The notes under the pieces: generated by a model
The model's input: only the letters and a program-made list of their open reading frames with translations
The model's database searches: none
Told to the model about the DNA's origin: nothing
Shown here: positions 41,966-48,652 of the stretch, piece by piece
Numbering within the stretch: position 1 is the first letter of the stretch
Layout: each line of letters starts with the position of its first letter
Position numbers and translations under genes: made by a program
Assembly: GCF_000949475.1 (NCBI RefSeq)
Contig: NZ_JRHC01000001.1
Span: 1,984,001 to 2,048,000, forward strand
Length of the DNA: 64,000 bases
Direction of reading: 5' to 3'
Source: Draconibacterium sediminis
Lineage (GTDB): Bacteria > Bacteroidota > Bacteroidia > Bacteroidales > Prolixibacteraceae

Positions 41966-41989
41966 GCTGTTTTTTAGTTTCTTAAGTCG

Positions 41990-42005
41990 TGCCCAGAACA
42001 AGACT
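41990..42005 (-). other. tRNA 3'-end-like sequence, candidate attachment core
   Basis: On the minus strand the sequence AGTCTTGTTCTGGGCA fits the 3' end of a tRNA gene: conserved A58, then N, Y60 and C61, T-stem CTTGT, acceptor strand TCTGGGC and discriminator A. Beyond A58 towards the tRNA body the similarity stops (TTTA instead of the TTCR loop), so no complete tRNA is present. With a terminator-like hairpin on one side and divergent integrase genes on both sides, it looks like the duplicated tRNA end left by site-specific integration. No intact tRNA with the same end was found in the window. Confidence 0.42.
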
Positions 42006-42131
42006 AAATTAGGTAAATATAAATGAATTGTAGTAAATTAAAATCTGCACTTAAAGTAGACATAATATTGATATAGAGTATTTTAAAGTAGGTGTAATTA
42101 TTTAGTTAAATTCACTTTTGTTCATAACTTT

Positions 42132-42159
42132 AGGGTATGAATTTTTGAAGTCATACCCT
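42132..42159. repeat. Inverted repeat upstream of the right integrase
   Basis: AGGGTATGA (42132-42140) and TCATACCCT (42151-42159) form a perfect 9-bp inverted repeat with a 10-base spacer. It lies 32 bases before the integrase ATG at 42192, suggesting a repressor or excisionase site controlling that gene. Confidence 0.55.
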
Positions 42160-42191
42160 GTATTTGTATTTTGGTTGCAAATATAGATCGA

Positions 42192-43397
42192 ATGGCAAAG
42201 GTATATTTTAAAGTATTAACCAAAACAACTGATCCTACTAAAGACGTATTTATAAGGATTCGGTTTAAGGTTGGTAAAACAGACCAATCTACAACCACTG
42301 GTGAAACTGTCAAACTTGAATACTGGAGCCTCGAAAAACAGGAATTTACAAAAGCCTATTTTAAAGGCAAAGATGCACAACAAAACAGATTACAGAAGTT
42401 AAAAAGCCATGTTTTTGAAGAATCCCTGAAAACGAATGAATATCCGAAGGGATGGCTTTTATCTGTTGTTGATCAATATCGTTTCCCAAAGAAATACGAA
42501 AAACTGAATAGTACAGCCATATATGACTGGGCAGAACGACATATTGCCTCGATAAATGTATCAAAGCGAACGAGGTATAAATATGAAGCAATGCTGAAAA
42601 GCCTAAAAGAGTTTGATCCCGAATTGGATTGGAAAGGACTTGATATGGCTTTTATGAAGAAATATAGCAGACAGTTGGAAAGGCAAGGACTGGCTAAAAA
42701 TACGATCTTCGATAGAATGAAGGTGATTAAAGCCATGGCAAGTGCAGCCGAAATTGAGAAAGTTAATCCTTATTCCGATTACAAAACGTTTAAATTAAAA
42801 ACAGAAGAAAGTGATAGCATATATCTGACCGAAGAAGAAGTTTCGAGGATTTCGAAGGTAAACCTGGACAGACATCCATGGCTTTATGATACCAGGGATT
42901 TGTTTGTGATCGCCTGTTGGGTTGGTGCCAGATTTGGTGACTTTTACAAAATAAGCCGGGATAATATTAAAGGTAATCTTATTTATTTCAAACAGGCCAA
43001 AACAAAAGGGCGTGTAATTATTCCACTTCACCCAATAGTTAAAGAAATTTTGGAACGGTACGACTGGAATCTTCCTACACCCAAAGCAAATCAACCATTC
43101 AATCGTGATTTAAAACTTATAGCCAAAGCTGCACGGCTTCGCCAGAAGGAGATAAAAGGAATAACCAAGGGAGGAACTTACTCGGAAAAAACACTCGAAA
43201 AGTGGGAGATGGTTACCAGCCATACTGCCAGGAGAAGTTTTGCGACGAATTTATATAACCAGGATGTGGAGGTTATTACCATTATGAAAATGACAGGGCA
43301 TAAAACTTTAAATTCGTTTTTAAGATACATAAAAGTATCTGAAGAAGAACATGCAAGGAAGCTGGAAAAGCACTGGGAGAAAATTTATAATATTTAA
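42192..43397 (+). CDS. Tyrosine recombinase (integrase) of the right element
   Basis: From ATG 42192 the product has 401 residues; an in-frame start seven codons earlier adds VANIDR and overlaps the leader region. Catalytic residues are complete: Arg in WVGARFGDF, Lys in the AKTKGRVIIPLH hairpin, HTARRSF, TGHKT and the nucleophile Tyr in FLRYIKVS. The N-terminal arm-binding (VYFKVLTKTTDPTKDVFIRI) and SAM-like domains are present. It differs clearly from the left integrase, which lacks the first Arg, so two unrelated integration events are implied. It reads away from the tRNA-like site into the right element, and the next gene starts 2 bp after its stop. Confidence 0.93.
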   Translation: MAKVYFKVLTKTTDPTKDVFIRIRFKVGKTDQSTTTGETVKLEYWSLEKQEFTKAYFKGKDAQQNRLQKLKSHVFEESLKTNEYPKGWLLSVVDQYRFPKKYEKLNSTAIYDWAERHIASINVSKRTRYKYEAMLKSLKEFDPELDWKGLDMAFMKKYSRQLERQGLAKNTIFDRMKVIKAMASAAEIEKVNPYSDYKTFKLKTEESDSIYLTEEEVSRISKVNLDRHPWLYDTRDLFVIACWVGARFGDFYKISRDNIKGNLIYFKQAKTKGRVIIPLHPIVKEILERYDWNLPTPKANQPFNRDLKLIAKAARLRQKEIKGITKGGTYSEKTLEKWEMVTSHTARRSFATNLYNQDVEVITIMKMTGHKTLNSFLRYIKVSEEEHARKLEKHWEKIYNI

Positions 43398-43399
43398 AT

Positions 43400-44131
43400 A
43401 TGGAAAAAAACGTCAATACCGACGACCAATCACCTTTAGAGTTAGATTACGAGAAAATATTAATGGATGTATTAGCTCGTGGGTATGAATTTATGGAGTA
43501 TTACCTAAAAGAAGAATGGGAAAAGGCAGAAAGAAAAGGGATAGCATCTGATGATTTCAAAAAAGGTTGCGTAGAAATGTTGTCCGAGATGCAGGGTTGG
43601 ATTATGGATAGTATCGTGGGATTGTATGACCCTTATTCTTGGAATGAATATGGCATTGAAGCAGGTGATCAAGGCAACTTTATTTCTCTATATGAAATAA
43701 GTTTGTTTAATGATGTAATTAAAAAAATTGCTAAAGAAAAAAAAGGAGCCGAGACAACTCCTCCCAGGCCAACACCACCTAAATGGAAAGATTTTCACTT
43801 ACTCAGACCTATTTTTGTGGAAAGATTTCAGGAAGACCATTATAATAATTTGAAGCAATATTTTACACCTCAGGAAGAGTTCTGTAAGTTTGTGTTTGGT
43901 GAACCGTTTAGTTTTCCGATAAATTTCAATGGAACACAGAATCAATTTGCCTGTTTATTCAAGAAATTAAAAGAGGACGGAGAAGTACATTTCCCTGCCT
44001 CGAATGAAAAGACCGCAATCTATCTGCATTCGGCTTTTGTTTTCAAAAAAAAGTTTGGACGATCGCTAGTACGATACTTCACCGGGAAGACGCCAATAAA
44101 TCCAGACGACTGCATCGATTCCGCAATCTAG
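43400..44131 (+). CDS. Unknown acidic protein co-transcribed with the integrase
   Basis: This 243-residue protein is unknown to me. It starts 2 bp after the integrase stop, so both must share a transcript. The N-terminal half is acidic and helical (YEKILMDVLARGYEFMEYYL, EEWEKAERKGIASDDFKKG). A Pro/Thr-rich linker (AETTPPRPTPPKWKD) joins it to a basic C-terminal half (LFKKLKEDGEVHFPASNEKT, FVFKKKFGRSLVRYFTGKTP) that may be helical. There is no signal peptide or membrane segment. A perfect terminator follows the stop. A role as integrase partner or element-borne regulator is possible but not shown. Confidence 0.7.
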   Translation: MEKNVNTDDQSPLELDYEKILMDVLARGYEFMEYYLKEEWEKAERKGIASDDFKKGCVEMLSEMQGWIMDSIVGLYDPYSWNEYGIEAGDQGNFISLYEISLFNDVIKKIAKEKKGAETTPPRPTPPKWKDFHLLRPIFVERFQEDHYNNLKQYFTPQEEFCKFVFGEPFSFPINFNGTQNQFACLFKKLKEDGEVHFPASNEKTAIYLHSAFVFKKKFGRSLVRYFTGKTPINPDDCIDSAI

Positions 44132-44137
44132 AATCAT

Positions 44138-44168
44138 AAACCGCTGATTATTCTTCAGCGGTTTTTTT
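44138..44168 (+). terminator. Rho-independent terminator after the integrase operon
   Basis: AAACCGCTGA (44138-44147) pairs perfectly with TCAGCGGTTT (44155-44164) around a 7-base loop, and the T-run continues to 44168. It begins 6 bases after the stop codon of the preceding gene. Confidence 0.88.
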
Positions 44169-44192
44169 ATGAATCATTACCATGTCATCTCA

Positions 44193-44272
44193 TCCCCATT
44201 AGTAAAAATGATGCTCATTAGGGTAATCATTAGGGGATTCATTAATAGCCATTGGGGTAACCGTTAGGGGTC
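44193..44272. repeat. Iteron-like array of TCATTAGGGG repeats
   Basis: Imperfect repeats of about 12 bases recur in phase: TCATTAGGGTAA at 44215, TCATTAGGGGAT at 44227, TCATTAATAG at 44239, CCATTGGGGTAA at 44249 and CCGTTAGGGGTC at 44261. A weaker CCCATTAGTAAA lies near 44194. Spacing near one helical turn and position just before the excisionase-like and replication genes suggest binding sites for an element protein, either a replication origin or an operator. Confidence 0.65.
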
Positions 44273-44330
44273 CTATTTCTTTTGATTTATCGGTGCTTTA
44301 ATTTTGATCAAAACGCGAGATATTAATGCT

Positions 44331-44771
44331 ATGAACAAATCAAATTTCAAATTAAAAGACTACAAAAATGTTCGTTTGGTGTTTTCGCCAGGAGAGCTTT
44401 ACGAGTTTCATAAAGAGACTGAAGGAATGCCAGATAGAGCATTTATGGATTCAATGGTACAAAAAGCCATTGAGGTAAAAAACTCTAATACAGATCTCCA
44501 AACCGTAATTCGGGAATCAGGAGTAATCCGATCCACGGACGTAGCAAATTTACCACCAATTTCAAAAGATGAATCCTCCGACAGTTCGGAAGAGGAGGAC
44601 AAGCTGATTACACGGAAAGAGGCAATGCGGCTTCTAAACGTCAAAACAGTACTTACCATGATCCGGTGGGAAGAAAAGGGAATACTCAATCCACTAAGGA
44701 TTAATAGCCGGATTCGATATTGGAAAAGTGAAATCCTCGATGCCGCCGAAAGCTTTCAAAGACTACGATAG
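44331..44771 (+). CDS. Excisionase/MerR-like helix-turn-helix protein
   Basis: From ATG 44331 the protein has 146 residues; the longer frame to 44304 needs a TTG start. The first 90 residues are not recognised (FKLKDYKNVRLVFSPGELYE). The C-terminal 55 residues read TRKEAMRLLNVKTVLTMIRW, EEKGILNPLRINSRIRYWKS, EILDAAESF. This is the winged-helix pattern of Bacteroidota excisionase-like proteins: a first helix, turn, recognition helix with Trp, then R-I-R-Y-x-x-x-E-I. It probably assists excision and controls neighbouring genes by binding the repeats directly upstream. Confidence 0.75.
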   Translation: MNKSNFKLKDYKNVRLVFSPGELYEFHKETEGMPDRAFMDSMVQKAIEVKNSNTDLQTVIRESGVIRSTDVANLPPISKDESSDSSEEEDKLITRKEAMRLLNVKTVLTMIRWEEKGILNPLRINSRIRYWKSEILDAAESFQRLR

Positions 44772-44860
44772 CTAATGCATTTCAATAACAAAACAACAAC
44801 AGCCGGAGCCGCACACCGCGGTCGGTAATACTAATTATTAAAAGATAAATTTTAAATGAC

Positions 44861-45328
44861 ATGAAAGAAAAAAAATCAAGCAACATGCCACAAGGCGAGG
44901 AAAAAACTTCTCTTAAACAAGGATCAGTAGAAAAAAAATGGATTATAAATCTGTTGGAGAAGGAGAGGGAACGAGTAGAGGAACATTATGGAGAGGTTAC
45001 CAACGCTTATTGGAAACATGAAATGAACAGGATTGATCTAAAATCGATCGCAAAACATTTTACAAAAAAGACTGGAGTCAGGATCAGTACTCATTTCATT
45101 TATAGGTGGTTGTATGATAGAGGTTACATCGATTCTGACGTATGCGCACCAGCGAGTTATATTTTGGAGGCGATGCTCGAACTGGACACTAGATTGTCAA
45201 ATTTTAGCAAATATTCCAAAGCAATGATGCGTGAGCTAAGACGAGATCTTGATAATAGTTTGGCTGAGGAGTATAATGCTTATGAGGATGAGAAAGTTGA
45301 ATTGACGTCGGACATCGGATTAATTTGA
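44861..45328 (+). CDS. Unknown helical protein of the right element
   Basis: A 155-residue soluble protein without a family match by eye. Residues about 25-95 are charged and helical (KKWIINLLEKERERVEEHYG, RIDLKSIAKHFTKKTGVRIS, FIYRWLYDRGYIDSD). The segment LKSIAKHFTKKTGVRIST followed by FIYRWLYDRG looks like a helix-turn-helix, so DNA binding is possible. The tail is acidic. It lies between the excisionase-like gene and the replication genes, in the same direction, 25 bp before the next frame. Confidence 0.6.
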   Translation: MKEKKSSNMPQGEEKTSLKQGSVEKKWIINLLEKERERVEEHYGEVTNAYWKHEMNRIDLKSIAKHFTKKTGVRISTHFIYRWLYDRGYIDSDVCAPASYILEAMLELDTRLSNFSKYSKAMMRELRRDLDNSLAEEYNAYEDEKVELTSDIGLI

Positions 45329-45368
45329 TAGGCAAGGTTCTTTTATTGTAGTTATGGAGAAAGTGATT

Positions 45369-46025
45369 ATGAAAGAAACATTCATCAAGCTTTACCGAAA
45401 GATCGAAGACTGGCGCTGGTACACTGATGCCAATGTATTTCGGGTATTTATCCACCTCCTGATAAAAGCCACTTACGATCTGTTTAACTGGAAAGGTCGG
45501 GATTTGAAGCCAGGACAAGTCGTTACTGGCAGGCGGAAACTGGCAGCCGAATTATCGCTTACGGAGAAGCAAATCCGCGGGGCACTTTTAAAGCTCGAAA
45601 GCACCGGAGAAATAAGCATTGAAAGGACCAACAAGTTTAGTGTAATAACCATCAATAACTGGGGGCTTTATCAGACTCCATCAACCAGGGCTGGGCCATC
45701 AAAAGGGCCAACAAAAGGCCAACAAAGGGCCACTGTTCAAGAAGGAAAAGAAATAAAAGAAGAAGAATTTAATCGATTTTGGACTATGTACGATAGGAAA
45801 GAGGGCAAAAAGCAATGCAAAAAGGTATGGAACAGTTTACAACCGGAGGTTCATATGCAGATTCTTGAACACGTTCCAAAATACGTTGCGTCAACACCTG
45901 AAAAGAAATACAGAAAACTTCCGCTTACCTATTTGAATGGGGAACACTGGGAAGATGAAATTATAGATCGTAACCCGGAAAAACAGAAACCAGAACCGAG
46001 AATAAAAAAAAGATTAGAGCGATAA
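45369..46025 (+). CDS. Winged-helix replication protein (phage replisome-organiser-like)
   Basis: From ATG 45369 the protein has 218 residues; an in-frame ATG at 45354 is possible. The N-terminal part reads FIKLYRKIEDWRWYTDANVF, HLLIKATYDLFNWKGRDLKP and GQVVTGRRKLAAELSLTEKQ, then a recognition helix and a wing (STGEISIERTNKFSVITINN). This is the winged helix typical of phage and plasmid replication initiators that carry a DnaD-like or primosome-loading tail. The second half (EFNRFWTMYDRKEGKKQCKK) resembles the helicase-loading region of such proteins. DnaB follows 4 bp downstream, consistent with a loader/helicase pair. Confidence 0.75.
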   Translation: MKETFIKLYRKIEDWRWYTDANVFRVFIHLLIKATYDLFNWKGRDLKPGQVVTGRRKLAAELSLTEKQIRGALLKLESTGEISIERTNKFSVITINNWGLYQTPSTRAGPSKGPTKGQQRATVQEGKEIKEEEFNRFWTMYDRKEGKKQCKKVWNSLQPEVHMQILEHVPKYVASTPEKKYRKLPLTYLNGEHWEDEIIDRNPEKQKPEPRIKKRLER

Positions 46026-46029
46026 GAAT

Positions 46030-47358
46030 ATGCAAAAAGTACACGAAATACCAGATAAAATACCGCCACAGGCACTTGATGCCGAAAGCGCGGTTTTAGG
46101 TGCATTACTGCTTGAGAAGGATGCTTACGAGAAGGTAAGTGGCCTGATTGATTTTAACCATTTTTACCTGGAAGCTCACCAGGAAATTTATAAAGTCATC
46201 AAGGCGAAAGCAGCCAAAAAAGAAGCTATTGATCAGGTAACCATAACAAAAAGCCTTAAGGATGCTTCAATGTTGGATTCTATAGGCGGGCCTGGTTACC
46301 TTATTCAATTAACTAAAAATGTTGTTTCTGCTGCTCACATCCAGGCTCATTCCCGGATTATAGCTGAAATGTATTATAAAAGGCAGTCGATACTTAAAGC
46401 AACGCAAATTATCGAAATGTCGTTTGACGGCAGAGATGTGGAAGAATTAGGCTTGCAGTGGCAACAATCATGTGTACAGCTTGAAAATATCTTCACGGTG
46501 GTTGATTCGGGAACGCCTATTCACCAGGTTCTGAAAAATACCATTGAGGAAATGAACCAGGACTGCGCCCGGTTAAAGGAACGACAAACGCCAGGTATTC
46601 CCTCCGGCTTTGAAGCCTACGATACTGCATCTGGAGGATGGCGTGCTGGTGACTTGTCAATACTGGCTGCACGTCCGGGGGTTGGAAAAACTTCATTTGC
46701 CTTGCATTTTGCCCTAATGGCAGCAATCGCCGGTAACTGGGTTAACATCTATAGCTGGGAAATGAAAAAAGAAGACCTGGCACGGATTCTTTTGGCAATT
46801 GTCAGTGGTATTTACCGGTCAGATATACGCGATGGTAAATTAGATCTGGGTGCCTGGAAAAAGATCAACAAAGCGGTTGGTGAACTGGAAAATCTGCCAA
46901 TAATCTTTAGAGACGCCAGCGGAATGAACATTGAACAGGTACAGGCCACTGTTAGGGAAAACCACAGGCATGGGCGATGTGATTTTGTGATTGTCGATTA
47001 CCTGCAGCTGATAAGTCCCGTGAAAAAATCGGTTATCCGTGAACAGGAAGTAGCACAAATCAGCCGCACACTAAAAATGATCGCACAGACCCGTAATATC
47101 CCCGTATTGGCACTTTCTCAATTAAATCGCACAGCAGAGGGCGAAACTCCAAAACTGTCGCATTTGAGGGAAAGCGGCGCAATAGAGCAGGATGCTGATA
47201 ATGTACTCTTTCTTCACCGGCCTGACGATGATCAGAACGTAATCGAACTAAAAATGGCCAAGCACAGAAGAGGAAAGTTGGGAGACATCGAAATTCGGTG
47301 TAACGACCAGATGACCCGGTTTAAACAAGCAGAGGAAGTTTTTGAGAAGGAATTTTAA
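46030..47358 (+). CDS. dnaB: Replicative DNA helicase, DnaB family
   Basis: The 442-residue protein has both DnaB domains: the helical N-terminal domain (about 10-110, PQALDAESAVLGALLLEKDA) and the RecA-like motor (about 175-440). The Walker A ARPGVGKTS covers about 214-222. FVIVDYLQLISP is the Walker B, QISRTLKMIAQ and VLALSQLNR are the next helicase motifs, and MAKHRRGKLGDIE near the end holds the arginine finger. It unwinds the replication fork as a hexamer. Being inside the element, it is an extra copy of the chromosomal helicase and implies that the element replicates autonomously after excision. Confidence 0.93.
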   Translation: MQKVHEIPDKIPPQALDAESAVLGALLLEKDAYEKVSGLIDFNHFYLEAHQEIYKVIKAKAAKKEAIDQVTITKSLKDASMLDSIGGPGYLIQLTKNVVSAAHIQAHSRIIAEMYYKRQSILKATQIIEMSFDGRDVEELGLQWQQSCVQLENIFTVVDSGTPIHQVLKNTIEEMNQDCARLKERQTPGIPSGFEAYDTASGGWRAGDLSILAARPGVGKTSFALHFALMAAIAGNWVNIYSWEMKKEDLARILLAIVSGIYRSDIRDGKLDLGAWKKINKAVGELENLPIIFRDASGMNIEQVQATVRENHRHGRCDFVIVDYLQLISPVKKSVIREQEVAQISRTLKMIAQTRNIPVLALSQLNRTAEGETPKLSHLRESGAIEQDADNVLFLHRPDDDQNVIELKMAKHRRGKLGDIEIRCNDQMTRFKQAEEVFEKEF

Positions 47359-47379
47359 TAACCTAAAAAAGATAAAATT

Positions 47380-47916
47380 ATGAGTGAGGATAAACGTAAA
47401 TATGAAAAATCATCTCAACAGCAAAAGTTAAGGTATATGAGAGCTCTTGAGGCAAATGGTCTAAACCAGGCGCTAACGGCCAGGGAACTGGGGATCTCAC
47501 GTTCCACAATGGCACGCTACTACAAGAAATACTGGAAAGAGTATAAGGATAACAAAGCAGCTGTATTTGCAGAATCAACGGATATTGGAAGGAAAAAGCT
47601 TCTGTTGGATGCAGACCTGGAAAATATCTCTGTAAAACTCCGCGGAACCTTTCTGAAGTCACTAAACCTGTTGGAGCAGCGGCTTAAGAATGATCCGGCC
47701 AGTATTAAAACCAAAGACCTGATCCAGTTCCTATCTGTGGCCGCTCCGTATCTGATGGAAAAAATGGCCGTTGCCGGAGCAAAGGATACAAAGGACGATA
47801 TGTCAAACTCAGTAATGGCAACCCACTCTACTTTTGTCCAGAATATTGTAAACCAGATCAATAACGCAAAGAAGGACAAAGACCAACACAACAGCTCGTT
47901 TAATAGTTCAACATAG
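47380..47916 (+). CDS. Helix-turn-helix protein, possibly terminase small subunit-like
   Basis: The 178-residue protein opens with a helix-turn-helix (RYMRALEANGLNQALTAREL, GISRSTMARYYKKYWKEYKD). Long helices follow: LLLDADLENISVKLRGTFLK, LNLLEQRLKNDPASIKTKDL, IQFLSVAAPYLMEKMA. Small terminase subunits have this build: an HTH that recognises the packaging site, then helices for ring assembly. No large terminase is present nearby. A sequence-specific regulator is the other possibility. It lies 21 bp after DnaB and has the same direction. Confidence 0.5.
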   Translation: MSEDKRKYEKSSQQQKLRYMRALEANGLNQALTARELGISRSTMARYYKKYWKEYKDNKAAVFAESTDIGRKKLLLDADLENISVKLRGTFLKSLNLLEQRLKNDPASIKTKDLIQFLSVAAPYLMEKMAVAGAKDTKDDMSNSVMATHSTFVQNIVNQINNAKKDKDQHNSSFNSST

Positions 47917-48157
47917 GACACATTTCGGATTTGCTGCACAAATAGGTGATTTGTAGTCGCAGCAAAGAATACCACAACGATTTTTGAATAACCTCCAAGG
48001 CATAATGTGTTGCACTGATCAGAATTTACCCTTAGGGAAGGTCTCTGGTCTGTGAATGGGGAAGTTCTGTTTCAAATTTTAATCACTTCCGAAAGTGTTT
48101 TGATGAAGTGATAGGGAGTAAGTAATTAAATATTAACCAATTAAAATTAACTGTTTT

Positions 48158-48601
48158 ATGAAAAAAATTGAAGTTTACGAGTGCAGTTACTGCGAAAAAA
48201 GGAGTTACAAGTTGAAGGCATCGTGCGCTGCACATGAAAGAAAATGTTTTTTTAATCCGGTTACCAGAAGTTGCGCATCATGTGCATATTCACGGTTTAG
48301 TAATTTTAGTGTTCACAAAGGAGCTTTTACTAAGCTTGGAACCTGCCTGTTAAATGAAAACATACTGGAGAAAAAGAGGACGCAATGCGAGAAATATCTT
48401 TCCCGGGATGATAGGAGGGTCTGGCTGTCTATTTTTGTTGCCCAGATTAAGTACAACGCAATTCCTTATGTGGAAGAACATCTCAGACTAAGGTTTCCGG
48501 ATAAAAAGTTAAAAGTAAGGGATTTGCAGCCTTTAAAACCACTCAAAATCCTTCAGCACAAGTATACTTTTTCGAAATACGGAATATCTGACCGGATATG
48601 A
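48158..48601 (+). CDS. Small Cys-rich zinc-binding-like protein
   Basis: The 147-residue protein has a C-x2-C...H-x4-C finger at the start (VYECSYCEKRSYKLKASCAA, HERKC) and a second Cys group (CASCAYSRF). Another Cys pair occurs further on (LGTCLL...TQCEKY). The C-terminal half is basic. Function unknown; zinc-dependent nucleic-acid binding is likely. The 241-base gap before it contains no gene that I can recognise. Confidence 0.6.
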   Translation: MKKIEVYECSYCEKRSYKLKASCAAHERKCFFNPVTRSCASCAYSRFSNFSVHKGAFTKLGTCLLNENILEKKRTQCEKYLSRDDRRVWLSIFVAQIKYNAIPYVEEHLRLRFPDKKLKVRDLQPLKPLKILQHKYTFSKYGISDRI

Positions 48602-48652
48602 CAGGGGTGTTAATCCCCGATCCCTATTTATAACATTTAACACATACTAAAG

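Noticed and set aside
44304-44330. TTG start for the excisionase-like gene
   Set aside because: A normal ATG lies nine codons downstream and the added residues show no conservation signal.
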